A stretch of DNA of 64,000 nt from Margaritifera margaritifera (taxonomy: Eukaryota > Mollusca > Bivalvia > Unionida > Margaritiferidae), in the NCBI GenBank assembly GCA_029931535.1, contig JAQPZY010000728.1, forward strand, positions 271,001 to 335,000. The letters are read 5' to 3'. Shown one piece after another: positions 1 to 13,109 of this stretch (its first letter is position 1; each line of letters starts with the position of its first letter). A program made the position numbers and the translations under genes. Under the pieces are notes generated by a model, which was not told where the DNA came from, ran no database searches, and saw nothing but the letters and a program-made list of their open reading frames with translations.

Positions 1-1540
1 GTTTTGCTGGGTCTAATCTATGGGAATATATCACATTCTTTTTACATCTGATACGATTCAAGAATGTTCGAGACAAAATATCTTAGATCGGTATGGAAAC
101 TGAAAAATTCATTTGTATGTCAATAACGAGAGCGTAATGGTGGCCGCCATTTTCCCCGTAGGCATGCAATTTAAGATGTTTTGTCAAGTACTTTGTCGAA
201 TCATATCAGATGTAATCTGAACTGAGGTACATTCAGGTATATTATACCCTGCTGAAGCTAAATTGTCTTTCAGTAGGACATTTTATTTGCAATATTTATG
301 TTTCGTCTGCTTCCCGATAGGACCCATCATTGACATGGGATATCCAAAGTCCAGGCGCTCTCTACCATTTTTGGGTGCACTGGCATTAAAATTTAACAAA
401 ATTCTTTTACGTCTAATAATTTAAACAATAAAATAGCTGTTATTCTGAAAAACTAGAGATATAAAACGGGACAATGAACAGGTTCGTCATTCTACAAACA
501 GAAATTGAATTTATATATCACAGAATACCACACATAAAAGACATAGCTACATTTAATTGCAGTACAATATCTCTAGTACCTAATTATCAAGAATACAACA
601 AAGCCATACCCATGTAATTACATAAGCTGCCCTTGGGCAGCTTTATAGACATTAGACGCTAGAAAATGAATAAAATACGAACTTGAATAAGAAGACAAAA
701 AAATAATTGGTTTGGACAAGTAACTTTTTCAAAGTCACTTGTCCATGACAAGTGGCTGGGAGAAAATAATAATGTCCGTTGAAGCTGTACCAATTTCAGA
801 ATGGACGTATAATTAACTACTTATAAAAAACACAGTATACATTGCTGATAAGGACACAAACTGGTTTAGCAGAGAAAATTGGTTTACTGTCTGTTCAATA
901 TCGGAATTATCTGAAGATCTGAACTTTTGATATTAAGTTGGGAGTAACAATTTGAAAAATACCAATATGCAGAGCTGAATATTTTTTTCTCTTGTATTCA
1001 TGAAGGTAATGTCCAGCTTAATTAGTTTTTAAAGCGCCAAAAAAATCTGTTCATTGTAATGTCAAAGAGATTAACATAGAATCGGTGGGGAATAGATCCC
1101 ACATAATTACTCTTTTCGAATGGATATAAAGTCATTTGAAGGTACTTTGTCTTTATTAGTTATGAACAAAGAGCAGTCAAAGATGAAAAAAAGATCTTAA
1201 TTAAATTCGTTATGAGAGAAATTGAAAGCTTTTCTTAAAATAGTTTCGGCTTCACTAGAAAACAATTATTTAGCACTCCACTCCTTACTAACTTTGGATC
1301 ACACATCCAGCCGTATGCGTCAGGCAGAGATGCTAGAGTTGCAGGGGTAATAACCTCAAATCAACGGAAGAATTTAAAGCCTTTTTGTTCTGTGACTTCT
1401 TCATCGATAATAACGCTATCACTGATGGCAAAAGACAATGAACTTGTTTGTAAATATAAAAGTTTTAAAATAGTGCGGAAGGAATCCATTTCAAAAGAGG
1501 AAAGAAACTTTTCGCAAGGATTGTATGTGCTCTATGACTT
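1..1540. other. Non-coding, nothing recognised
   Basis: AT-rich sequence with no open frame resembling a known protein and no clear repeat structure. A GCCGCCATTTT motif (143-153), which matches the YY1-type core, is the only short motif that stood out, and it may be chance. Confidence 0.5.
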
Positions 1541-1544
1541 TTTG

Positions 1545-2010
1545 TCAACTACTCTGAGAACAAAACCTTCGAAAATCCTTAGTGCTTTGCAAACACCATG
1601 TATGTGATCCCTCGTCCTTTCCTGAAACCACACTGACTCTCTGGAAGGAACCCTGATCGATGTGACGCACAAGGCAATTCAGCATAATTCTGGTGAGGCT
1701 TTTGCCAGCTATTGACAGCAAGGTGATGCCCAAATGGTTGTCTCATGATTGTCTGTTGCCTTTCCGCTTGTACAAGTTGACGATGCATGCATTCTTGTAC
1801 TCATAGGGTATGGTTTCCTAAGTCGACATTGACTGTTTCTGTGCCATATGTGAGCATGCGGTTTGTAGACTTCTGCTGGTATAACATCTGCTCTAGGTGT
1901 TTTTCCATTTGACAACAGGTCAATTGCTTTCTCAGTTTCACTCAGCTGGAGGATTAGCAAGTGATATGTTGATTTCCATTTAGGGCTGTCGATCCATTGC
2001 CTCTTCACTG
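1545..2010 (-). mobile_element. Decayed LINE reverse transcriptase fragment
   Basis: Remnant of the reverse transcriptase of a non-LTR retrotransposon on the minus strand. Read from 2008 downward, one frame gives 'LLSNGKTPRADVIPAEVYK', the usual start of the RT domain in LINEs. A second frame gives 'GITLLSIAGKSLTRIMLN', and a third gives 'ESQCGFRKGRG'. These blocks are in the normal order for this RT group but lie in different frames, so there are at least two frameshifts and the copy is dead. The catalytic YxDD region is not present in the fragment. Assignment to RT is secure from the ordered motifs. The LINE clade is not determined. No poly(A) tail or target duplication was seen. Confidence 0.8.
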
Positions 2011-2032
2011 AACCGTTATATGTGTTATTGAA

Positions 2033-2033
<1 letters not shown>

Positions 2034-2068
<35 letters not shown>
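2034..2068. repeat. (AC)n microsatellite
   Basis: Uninterrupted AC dinucleotide tract of about 35 bp, just beyond the 5' edge of the LINE fragment. Confidence 0.95.
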
Positions 2069-2071
<3 letters not shown>

Positions 2072-3117
2072 AATTATTACTTGACTGATGATAATTGACA
2101 CTTGATTGACCCTTGAGTGAAGCTGAGTAATGGGCTCTCACTGTGCTAAAATTAGCGTCGTTTATTCATACAGTATATAGCGTATGTATGAAAGCAATCG
2201 TCGAACGTTCAAAATTAGAATGGAATGGGATGATTGTAGGCAGTGACACCATCTTCGTAACCGACCATTCGCAATTATAGTCTTAAATTTTCAAGTACGT
2301 GTCCAGCTTATATAACTTTTAAATCAGTTTAAAAGTCTACGCATTTCTTCTTGCATCACATCAACACAGCCGCCATTTTAAAGTACTGATGCGTAAATAG
2401 ATATCTTTAATAAATTACATAGTAGTACATTTAATTTTATTTGTGCGGAGAAAAAATTGTAATACGATGGAAATTTCCAGTAAAGTCTGGGTTTTTATCA
2501 TTTATTATACAAAACTCCTTATACAGTAGGTAAAATGTTTAAAATTTCAACGATTAATGATCAGAAAAAAGAAGTTTTTAGTCTTTTTTAAAACTTAAAC
2601 GACCAAAAATCGAACACACGGGAAAAAAACAAACAAGCGAACAAAATAATAAAAAATAAAGAAACAACATCACGTGTGCTGGAATATATATGCCATATAA
2701 TACTGATATACTAAAATTTCAAAGCATTAAATTGCCATCTTTAAAAGGAGGAAGAATAAATAAACAGATTTATGCTGATACGTTTGCTTGCAATAATATT
2801 GGTTTATAACCTTCGCAAATATTTTGTACCACCGTAACGAAGGATGTCAAATGTGAGGTTTATTCTTTTCCTTCTATAGGCTGATGCACAAATTTTTCTA
2901 ATAAAAGATTGGATGTTACGCCAAATGAGTATACAACATAATGATGAATTTCTACTCGCTTAACTGAGACTTTAACTTGTAGAAAACAAACATAATTCTA
3001 TTGTATGTTTGCATATTACTACCGTAATGACTCATCACTGAATAAACCGCCACAAACGAGGACCTTTGGCTTTTAAAGATTACCAACACTCAATAACGAT
3101 TGGTGTGAAAAAATAGT
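2069..3117. other. Non-coding, nothing recognised
   Basis: AT-rich spacer with no supported gene. A second GCCGCCATTTT motif lies at 2369-2379. Confidence 0.5.
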
Positions 3118-5718
3118 ATAAGATATATTATAGTAAAGTGTAACATTTTTAGATCAATTGGAAGAACAAAGAGAATATATTTAGGTAAAGAAGAAATCAT
3201 TTGGGAGTTATTTTATTTCCATTACTATGTCGTATTTCAGCCACTGAGAAATCCACTACGACACCATTTTAAAAAGTGTTGTTTCCTTTTCTTTCCATTT
3301 TTACAATAAATGACTCATACTGATACGTGCTTTTTTGTTTTAGTAAATGAGCGCCGTTATAGTTGTCGAAAATGATGGAATTGTTGTATTTGCATTTTAG
3401 GATTTAGTCATAATTACAATACCGATTTATGTATTTTCCAGTAACTGTCATGGCGTGGACCATTCATCTTTTAAACATGTTTGGAAGGGTTAATATTGGG
3501 TAATAATGAAACCTAAATGAAAATGAGGTTAATTACTGAATGCACTCTTATTGGGAGATAAATACTCTCGAATATTCTTCTCTATTCGGCATATTCTATC
3601 CTTGGAAATTAAAGTGCCAATATTGCAACATTTTGTCACGATTTTCTTTAAACAGTTGAGATATGATGTAGATGACTATGATGTGTTCCTTTGCTTTACA
3701 TTCTATGACTGTAAGTCATCTTCGATAATAGTGTCGGATATGAATTTCCGCGACGAACAGATTTTGACATACTAACTCGATTGTTCCGGAAGTAACGCTT
3801 ACTTATTTGCCTAAAAGAGTTTTTGTCCTCAAGGAAACATGAAAGGATGTTCTCAAAAATTCAGAATCTTCGGATTATTACAGTTTTGTACTTATGGAAT
3901 TAGTGGAATGGCGATGCATTAAAAAGTTACTTTTGTTCTTATCTTAGAATATCTAGATGCACTGACCATAAATATGAATTTTCTCTGAGAAATCACTGAT
4001 ACAAGAACATTATGTTAATTCCTAAGTGGCTATCGAAGTTGAGTATAAAGGTGTTCATTCCTGTGAAGAGAAGGAAGACACTTGAGCTACGTCAATTTTA
4101 GATAGATATCTGCCGATGTTTAGACAATCCAAGTTCGATGAATATTGTACATGTCATTTTTCGCTGACAACCGCGTTACACTTCCGGTGCGCGTGAGACC
4201 ACACATTACTATCAACCACCATCTTTGAGCAAAGTAAAAAAATTATCGCACTTTTTACCCATTATGAATCGCGCCGATGTGAATCTACCAACCAATCGCT
4301 GCAGGTTGGTGGTGGTGTTGGAGGGTCAGTGTGCAAATTGGTCGTTAAAGGAATCACGTCACGGTTGTGCGAATGACGTTACTTTCTCAGAAATAGGGAG
4401 ACAGAGATTTTACTAGTTACCGGCCTATTTTAAATTGTTTAGTTTACATATATTTTAATTTCTGCATAAATTAATGGGATCGGTCACAAGTTTTAGCAAC
4501 AGTTTGTCTACTTCTAAACCTAACTTTTATTGTATTTATTTTTGGTCTGACAGAAATTTGGTCGTATGCTTGTGTACGAGTATTTTATTCGTATTCACAA
4601 TTTGTTTTCAATAAAGCCTTTTATAACATTCTCAAAACAAGTTATGCCTAAGTAAAGCAATGCTACAGAATAATATACGTTTGAATATTCTAATTTTTTG
4701 GAAACGAAAGACGTCTGATCTCAACTTGAAAATACAAATACACAGATTTCAATATCGCATTGACCTAATACTAAACAGGACCAAGTAACCGCATTTGCCA
4801 ATCAACATCGTGTACTTTGAGGACGTATGTACCCATTTCTTTGTACTTGCAGGATATTGGCAGGAAAACACATTCTATCTCAGGCATGCACATGCATAAA
4901 TAATGTGAAGTCAACAGTTGGAGTGCGAGACCTATCTACCAGCCAACTTGAATAATGTTATTTTTCCATCATCTGAAATTTTCGGGTTTGACACTTACAG
5001 CACACATGCATAGACGCCTCGTATGTTCTTGATGAACTTATCTGCAGTTTTACATGCATTCATCTAATCTATGAAACTATACTTCAAATACATAAATACA
5101 TACATACATACGCGCGTACGAAGAACAGGTCTTTATAGAAATCCAACAGTGACGAATGCTTGCGCCAAAGATTAAGGATTGAGCATTGCACAAACATTAG
5201 ACAGAATAATACGAATTGTTTCACTTCTACAAACAAAACGAAATTGCAAATTTTCGTTCTTTTAAGCATATGATAGGTACAAAATACAGGCGTAAATATT
5301 AACAAAAGAATACACAGTCATACTCAGAAATAACGTAAGAAAAATGTAAATGAATGAGCGAATAACATTAGATCAATATAGGCCGTTTTGCTAACCTCAA
5401 GCCACATGTCACGCGTAGATATTACACCCAATTGTTTTTTCTTTCTGAATCTAAAGAAGAGTATCTGGTGTCACAGTGTGAAGTTCCCTCCACAGAGGGA
5501 ATGTTCAGACTGGGAAACAATCATAGGGTAAAGAAACTTGACAAGGCCAAATAATCCAACTTATGGACAGATTCTCCCTTATTCTGGTTGGAGCACAAAT
5601 AAAGGTATATATATATCACTATCCTCGGCTTTTCATAACTGAACACTTGTATTTTTCACAATAGATTACTAACTTACACAATGTATTCACTTGCACAATT
5701 ACTTGTTATATGTCAAAA

Positions 5719-5795
<77 letters not shown>

Positions 5796-6589
5796 TAAAA
5801 AATTAATATTAGTAAAATGCTTTCACACGATGCCTTCAACAGATGTTTGCATTTCAAAACCACTAGATATCTAATAGTGGGGACTCTTTTTGTAGCTAAG
5901 CATCCGATAAAGTAAGCTTTTTCCGTCTGAAGGTGTGTGTGCGTGGGGGGGGGACTTGTTCATTAGGACAGATTATTTGATCGGACATTAACAATGACGA
6001 TTTCAGACTATGACACCAGTAATAGTTTATAATTAACATGTGTTCTCCCTCCTCCTCCCTCCTCCGTAGTCAATCCTCAGCTACTGACTTGAAAGCTTCA
6101 TGTCCAATATTTATCATTAATAGAGATTGATGTGGTGGAATTGTTGAGATTCCATCGGCCTCAGAAAATGTTCCTCTGATTTCAGTTGCAACCTATTATT
6201 ACAAAAAAAGAGAAATGCGGTGGGGATGTGGGGACTGCACGGTTTCCCGGTTTTCCAAAACCAATGCACTGAAGTGATGCATGATGTAATAATATTACCA
6301 TTGTAATAGTTAAAATCTGTATTGGTGATTTTTTGTGCAGTAATTGTAAGGGAGAGGACACTAATGTTGTGATAGCGTATGGTCGGATCCCAATGCCGGT
6401 TTGTAAGCGAAACAATAAAAGTTAAAATCTAAAAAGGAGAAAGAAAGAAAAAAAAGAAGAAAAAAAAAGCGGACACCTGATTCGTAAAATATGTATTCAA
6501 ACAATAATCCAGCTTTATCTCCACTGAATGTTGTCGAAAAAAGAATTTAGAGAATGTGCATGTAACACATCGTAAGAATGGAACCAGCA
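3118..6589 (+). repeat. 5' flank of C1q duplication unit 1
   Basis: Non-coding sequence upstream of C1q copy 1 that recurs, diverged, upstream of the other copies. The start (about 3118-3260) matches 32610-32700 and 58110-58200. The part at 3770-5090 matches 27820-29100. The part at 4480-5660 matches 13110-13690 (partly), 34360-35440 and 58580-59640. The part at 5880-6589 matches 14080-14460 and 59940-60470. A (TA)n tract at 5722-5792 interrupts it. I see no host coding exon in it. Shared blocks were judged by eye, so boundaries are approximate. Confidence 0.7.
5722..5792. repeat. (TA)n microsatellite
   Basis: Uninterrupted TA tract of about 71 bp in the 5' flank of unit 1. Confidence 0.97.
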
Positions 6590-6672
6590 TAATCGGAAAT
6601 CAGATAAACTCGAAAATATGCAGACGCACGTGTTCAAAATTACATAAATTATTTTGCCTCCAGTATAAATAG
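6590..6672 (+). promoter_or_regulatory. Core promoter of C1q copy 1
   Basis: Block strongly conserved with 15301-15384 and 60470-60556. It holds AGATAA (GATA-type) at 6602-6607, an E-box CACGTG at 6627-6632 and a TATA box (TATAAATAG) at 6664-6672. The ATG follows 76 bp after the start of the TATA box. Element spacing is the same in copies 2 and 5. Factor identities are inferred from motif shape only. Confidence 0.75.
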
Positions 6673-6739
6673 AGCAACACTTTACTTTCCCCACACACTG
6701 CGTCCAACTTTGCCATAAGAAATTTTCACAAGATCTGCA

Positions 6740-7913
6740 ATGCTTCCAATACGACTTCTGCTAGTACTGAGTATTTCTGCCTCCGTCGGAACAGCCATCC
6801 TAGAAAAGGTGGGTGAAGCCGATCTGCAAGCTGTTCGTATTCGACTAGAAGAGGAAAAGGCCAAGAGACTTCTTTTGCAAAATGATGTAGAGGTTCTAAT
6901 GCTACAAGTTGAAGAGCTAAAAAGAGGTTATTCTCAAATCTCAAATGGGTCGTTTTATTTTTCTGACCTTTCTCTATACTTCTGCCTTTTTATATCTAAT
7001 TTTTTATTACAACTTTTTTCTCTCCGCTGAAGGTTTATTTAGTTGTTCTTTTACGGGTTTTTCACTTTTCAGCGATTACAATTTCTTGCCGAGTTCACAA
7101 GTTTTTGCAACCTTTAGGACCGCGTTCATTGATAATTATGCCATAATATATCTTACCATCCTAACTGTAGATTGGACAAGGAGCAAATTTCCATTCTTGC
7201 AGGTTCGTTTGTTAGTTTTTCTTAAATACTAAATACATGCATACGAATAACTTTCTCTGATATGATAGGTCAGAAAGTGATTACACAAAACGGTTGTGAA
7301 TGATTCTTACTGGCATTTTTGCACTCTAAAATATAGAATACAACAATCGTTAGGTTCTTTGCCGATTTCGTGTTCATTTATTGACGAAATACCAAGAAGT
7401 AGTTTCAAACTATTTGCTGAAGCAGTAGATTGCAGCGGGACATTTACAAACATTTCGTAAAACTCACATTTCCCTCTATTGTTTGTTTCAGCTTCTTCCG
7501 GAAATGTGACTTCTCTGACACCTAGCATTGCTTTTACTGCTACGCTTTCTAAACAAACTACACACGTTTCTGAACAGACGGTGATATTTGACAACGTCAA
7601 TATAAATGAGGGAAACTGTTATGATTCCTCTACTGGAAGATTCCGCGCTCCTATCCGTGGACTGTATATCTTCTCTGTAACAGTTCTGAAAATCGCCGAC
7701 ACGAATGTTCAATTATTTATGATGAAAGACAACGTTGAGGTAGGAAGGGTATTTTCAGGAACTACTCAAAGTGATTCGGGGTCTGTAACTGTGGTTACTG
7801 TAATGGACAAGGGCCAGGTGACCTATTGCAAAGAGAGCCCTGTTTCTACAGAGACTATGCACGGTGGCAACTGGGCCACATTTACTGGTCTTCTACATGC
7901 CCGATATAATTAG
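6740..7913 (+). CDS. Secreted C1q-domain protein, copy 1 (two exons)
   Basis: Exon 1 is 6740-6926 and exon 2 is 7492-7913, joined by a GT-AG intron in phase 1; the product is 202 residues. Residues 1-19 form a hydrophobic signal peptide. Residues 20-62 are a charged, leucine-rich coiled coil that probably drives trimerisation. Residues 63-202 are the globular C1q domain, with the hallmark 'FRAPIRGLY' (113-121) and the closing 'TFTGLLHARYN'. An N-V-T glycosylation site sits at residue 67. In bivalves such proteins are secreted lectin-like recognition molecules, often of haemocytes. That role is known for the family and inferred here. The start is supported by the signal peptide and by a TATA box 76 bp upstream. 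Copy 1 has two cysteines in the C1q domain (105 and 175), whereas copies 2 and 5 have only the first. A poly(A) signal may be ATTAAA at 8033-8038. This is one of two copies that look functional. Confidence 0.9.
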
Positions 7914-10900
7914 ATAAAATATTCTCTTAAGAAATGGCTTGATTTTTCTTCTGAAAAAAAGGTTTGAATGAAATTTTTCTTGCAATTATTCTACTTGCAA
8001 GTTTTACCTTTGTTCATATATTTGCAATTTTGATTAAATAGAATGACGTTTGTGATTCTCTTTAAGTATTCGTGTTAATATGACATTATTAGTTTCATTA
8101 TATTTGAGACGATACAATGTAATATATGTACAGTTTCCTTGGTATACCAGTAAGCTGTACTTAATTCCAGAGCAGAAAAATGTGTTCTTAGTCAACGTTG
8201 GTAAGTCTGAGCGCGCTATATTTGTCTATACAATCTTGCCGGTTAAAGCAGGCGCGACGTAGGGAATTTATCGTTATTGTCAGCAGCGTCATACTAAACT
8301 CAGTTAAGGGTTAACTGGAATTTACCCTCAGAACCAAATTGCTGGCAATATAGCCTTTAAAGTTGAAGCCTTGAAAATTTGAAGCATTTCGTGAAGGTTT
8401 CTTATAAATCTGGGTAATTGTCTAAGCCTAACTAGTTATTTGAAAGAAGATATGGCCTCTCTCTATTTATTCACTCTTTGAATTAATGCAATTGCCCATG
8501 ATTATAAACCTATCTCCTATGATGTTTTTAAACGTGATGTATCGCAATTTTAAGCAAAAATGCAAAGAAGCAAATGCAAAAGTTTTCTGTTGATAAAAGA
8601 ATAAGTTGTTGTAAATATAACAAACCTCATCATGATCTCCTAATAAAGAACACTCAAGTAAAATTTGAAGTTTTAGAAAAGCATCCAGATGGAACAAATG
8701 GTGATGAAGGTTCATTTAAAACAGTTCGAAGAAACAAGACTTTTAAACATCCAATCGAATTTAGTGACACATCTACCATCCTTCGTAACTAACTACCCAC
8801 CTCCTATATCTAAACATCCGTCCATCCATCTATACATCCATTCATCACTCCAACCACTCATCCACATGTGCATCTCCTACAAAAGAGATTTTTCAGTCAA
8901 AATCAAAATATGATATTGTAATCTCAAACAATCAGAATGTCAAAAGAGTACCAACCATAATTAAATATATATCCACAGCTTTTGCGTTTATTGAATATTT
9001 CCGGTAAATCACTTGACATTAAGTCTTCTTTTTGAAATTACTGGCTAAATACATCCATAATATACTAAGATTATAATTTTCCTCAAGGACCTGTTGAAAC
9101 ATTTCTTTAGTACTTTGTATATAGCGAGTTGAAATTTCAGTCAAATTCGTGTGGTCGTCTTTGCTGGTAAACGAATCTGCAATGGGACGAGCTAAATTAG
9201 CTTTGCTAAGAGACTGTGCAGTACAGGTCATACTAGATGTCGCCTTTTCTTGAAAATATACTTTTGCGAATTATTTCATATTTATGACTAAGTATACAGT
9301 GCCGAACAAACAATGTTTGTACCCATAGTAAAAGCGTATTAGATTGAAATCTTTTCAATCTGATATCTAAATAATGTCTTTTTAGTTGCAACTATTTTTT
9401 GGAAAATAACTAATAATAGGCGGTAATATGCCATCATACAAAGGCTCCCTAGGCTTAAGGAAATAGATCTTGATGATTCGTATGGATTCAGATAGATATA
9501 TGGTTTTTGAAATGCAAAAATTGGAAAAAAGAATGTATATTTCTGGTTGATTTGCCATTCAAAACTTTCGAAATGAAAGCAATTTTGTCAGTTAGGCTTA
9601 TATACAACGCATCACTCCATCGGATGATTTTTTCTTTGAAAAAAGTGTACTGGATTTTTAGAATAAGAATTCTTTTCACTTGGAAAATCATGCAAAAAAG
9701 TTTGATATATCGGACCGATCCATATTGCATGTAAAATGCTATGAATGTATTTCATATGCTTCACATTTTCGTTTAGGTATCTATAAATTAGACATACAGT
9801 ACCTTATTGCAGAAGCTGCTTATTTCATTTAAATTGAGATCACCCCCCCCCTTTAACACAATCGTATTGTCCGCATGTTGAATAAACAGCAATAGAAAAA
9901 GTAGTGCAAAAGCTATGCAAGTGGTACTTTTGATGTATATACAATTGTCAAATCCTAAGAAGTTTGCATTGCAAACTAAAGTTATTTTATATTTTTTCTT
10001 AGCTGAAACAAATTTATTTCCTATTTCCCTCGAATGATATTTACAGTTAGTACAAACATGGATATTAAGGATTATAATCTTAGACGTTGATTTATAAATT
10101 GCAAAAAGCAAATGCCTTTCAGCCATTCGGAAACAATGAGCCTTTCTAAACGTCGTTTTATGAGGTTTTTTTGGAGTGACAGCATATACTTTGACCTTAC
10201 TTTCCGTTAGAGGCATATATCTTGTTTATGTTCCTGTATATTATAATGAATTAGACATTGACATTCACAAATTGTATTATCCTTGTAAACACACCAGACT
10301 GTCACATCTGTCTCTGCTTCTTGTGTGAAAAAGTGAATAGTTAGCCTTCATTACCCTTTTTTCAAAGAATGAAGTTTTATAGAATATTAAAATAGTGTAC
10401 AAATTGAAACATTGTTGTTGCTTTGTTTTAAAAAAAGATATATTCAGTCAAATCTATAAAATGAATATCGTGTTCAAAAGTTCAAACTTAAATAAAAGAG
10501 AAGATAGAGACCTGAAGTGAAAACACAGAAGGTTGACCTTTTAGAAACAATTACTTCTGTCTCAAAATGCTTCAGTTTAAAACCTTTGGATGAAATTGTT
10601 CTCAGATGTTAAAATATTTAAACTCGCGAGAGACATATTTACAATTCAACATACCCCTCCCCCCCCAAAAAAAAAAAAAGAAAAAAGAAGAATAAAGAAA
10701 TATAATCAGGACATATCTTCCGGGTGACAACAAATATTCAATTGCTTGATTGTTAATAAAGCAACTTGTCTGAAGAAAGTAAATCATTTTGGGGGCGCAA
10801 AGGTTGATATTCATATTTGATCAATATATCACAAAATTCTTGTATAATGCCTTTGATGGCAATCGCTTCTTTACATTGTGTTAAATGGATGCTCATCGCG

Positions 10901-11200
10901 AGGGGCCTCAAGACAAGGATTTATTTACATAAGTATACTATTCCTTTCTCTAGCATTCTTTACAGCAAAAGGTGAATAAAAATATCCATATTTTAAGCAG
11001 CAGGAGATATACTATTCCTTATGTACATATAAAGAAGAGATTAGTTTCATTGCTTTTATTGGCTTAGAGAGAATACAAAACTCAATTTGACCGCATAAAT
11101 CAGCTCATATTACCGAAATGTTACTGTAGACAAAACTTAAATACGAGCGAGAATCGACGATTGATCCTTTGACGGTTTTTTCTTGGTTTTACCTCACAAC
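7914..11200 (+). repeat. 3' flank of C1q duplication unit 1
   Basis: Non-coding sequence after copy 1. It matches the sequence after copy 2 in the same order: 7914-8300 with 16636-16990, 8440-8560 with 17160-17250, 9600-10250 with 18060-18500, and 10900-11600 with 19080-19740. About the first 150 bp also match the sequence after copy 4 (44672-44850). No open frame is conserved between the two copies, which argues against a hidden gene. Confidence 0.7.
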
Positions 11201-11214
11201 AACACTTTTTAATC

Positions 11215-11365
11215 GTGCAGAGGCAAACAGAATAAAGTGCCTTGCCGAATGGTACACGACGGTAACAGATCCAGGCCGATCCTGTGGGGAAGGGAGATTT
11301 GAATCCGCACCCTTCTCGTCACGAGTCTAACACCTCCACCACTGAACCGTTTCTTTGAGGAAGGC
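11215..11365 (-). mobile_element. tRNA-derived SINE remnant (unit 1 copy)
   Basis: Read on the minus strand, the sequence from about 11362 has an A-box-like 'TTCAGTGGTGGAGGTG' and a B-box-like 'GGATTCAAATC'. It is followed by the 'GGCAAGGCACTTTATTC' segment common in invertebrate tRNA-derived SINEs. A diverged copy occupies the matching place in unit 2 (about 19340-19495), so the insertion predates that duplication. Confidence 0.65.
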
Positions 11366-12559
11366 TTATTGTTCATAAATTGAAACTATTCCGCTTTGTG
11401 TATGCAAAATATGGGCACACATATATAACAACTTTACAAAAAATTTAAACACCTTAGTAGCACCACATGCCCTTAGAATGTATTACAGACGAGTATAGGT
11501 TATTTTCGGCACTAAACGATTGATGTAGTTTCGGTTGCAGTATTTAATATCAAAACCAAAGAAATCATACATTTCTGACACTTGTGACAGTGATAGATAT
11601 TTGTAAGACAACAGTCTACTTCTTGCGAAATGTACACTTTTAGGGGTCACTCGAGTTTATAAGGTCAAAAAACTATCTCACCAGTCTGCGCTTCTGGTAT
11701 AAGTATAGTACTTCTGTCAGGAAGTTTTGATACTGATGTTGGTAAATAAAATTTGCCATATTGGTACATATATGACTATTTAAAACATGACCACTGCTGT
11801 CATGAGATAAATCCTACGTTTCTTCTTTTTCCCTTTTCTGCCAAAAATCTTGAAATACTGACGTAATGTTTATTCGTAAATAATGATAATAATAATGAGA
11901 ATAACAACAACAACAATAATAATGACAACAACAGCAAAATTCATCATCATGAATTACTGCTTCCGGAAATAAAAGCGCATGTGCACCTGTGTCTCCGCTT
12001 ACAATGAATGTGTGTATGTAACCTCAGCTTAAACAAGAGCCTTTTGAGTCGAATTGATTTGTCAAAATAAAGACGATGATGACATAAACAAAGGAAATAC
12101 AATTTATGTAATAGTGTACACCCTACCGTTTGTTAATATTCTGCAGATAGTAACGTGACAAATGAATACGCAGTATGAACGAACGGAATCATTGAGATTC
12201 ACTATTATCGTATAGTGTATGATCTGAAATATGTTCATGTATAGTCATTATTTTATGCATATATATTTCTTCAACATATATGTTACTGTGTTGATGCATA
12301 TACAGTAGCATAACATAATTTTGGCATTTTTAACAGGTCTCGTGGACTTCCTCGTGGTCTAGAAACCAAGAAATGTTTTTTCTCCTAAAATCCGAAATTA
12401 GTTCGTTAAATACAATGATATTACTTTTGCAAGAGTTATATCTGAACGTCTGCTTAAATGAGTAATTCTAACAAATGCTCAATAAATCACCCATTCCTGC
12501 TTTAGATAATGACAAAACAAACATATCGTCTGTTATTATTGAGCATGAACACGGCTTAT
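11366..12559. other. End of unit 1 flank and non-coding spacer
   Basis: Up to about 12060 the sequence still matches unit 2 (19500-20110). After that I see AT-rich, non-coding DNA. It includes short AAT/AAC-rich runs (11880-11945) but no gene. Confidence 0.5.
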
Positions 12560-13060
12560 TGAAGAAATATAGTCATCATCAGCGTATTGAGGAGCTCATT
12601 ATTGGAGACAAGATACATTAATTGGGATAAAACACTGCCCTGGCGTGTTCCCTTTTTCACAGGGAAAAGTGATGATATCTTATATCTGTAAATCATCCTA
12701 CTGCATATATTTGTGTACATGTTAACAATGTTCTTGTGATATTTGGTACTGATTCCAGTATCAGTTAAGTTAAAGAAAAGACCATGGTGCCAAACGTTGT
12801 CAAAGGCCTTTTCTGTGTCTAAGAAGGAAGCATATAACTGACTGACTTTCTCTTCTGCATCATATATAATTTCATGTAATGAAAAAGTGATATTGCTTCC
12901 TAATCCCTTCTAAAATCCTCCTTGCATAGGATTTAAAGAGAAGGAGATAGCATTCAATTCAGATTAGATTCGGATCAGTAAGATCTTTTCAAAGACTTGT
13001 ATATTACTGGAAGAAGCGTAACAACCCCGTCATTATCTTTTTCTCATTTGTTTTTGTTGT
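12560..13060 (-). mobile_element. Decayed LINE reverse transcriptase fragment
   Basis: Minus-strand remnant of a non-LTR retrotransposon RT. Near 12783-12830 the translation gives 'FLDTEKAFDNVWHHGL', the conserved block with the first catalytic Asp. Further along, near 12636-12665, it gives 'KKGTRQGSVLS', the Gly-x-x-Gln-Gly block. A 'LLPVIYK' segment lies upstream near 13010. Stops break the frame in several places, so the copy is inactive. It directly abuts the 5' edge of duplication unit 2 at about 13110 and differs in sequence from the LINE fragment at 1545-2010. Confidence 0.8.
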
Positions 13061-13109
13061 CTCCCTTAAATAAAGTTATTACGCTACCTTCTTTGACCTT
13101 TTCTGGGAT

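Noticed and set aside
6927..6960. Alternative donor GGGTCG near 6955 for copy 1
   Set aside because: It would end exon 1 in phase 2, which does not join the phase-1 exon 2. The GT at 6927 fits.
7479..7491. In-frame ATG at 7479 as start of a shorter C1q protein
   Set aside because: The frame is open through the intron end by chance. The TTTCAG acceptor at 7486-7491, phase-compatible exon 1 and upstream promoter favour the two-exon model.
9788..10216. 142-codon minus-strand frame
   Set aside because: The matching unit 2 region (about 18230-18480) does not keep the frame, so it is not a conserved gene.
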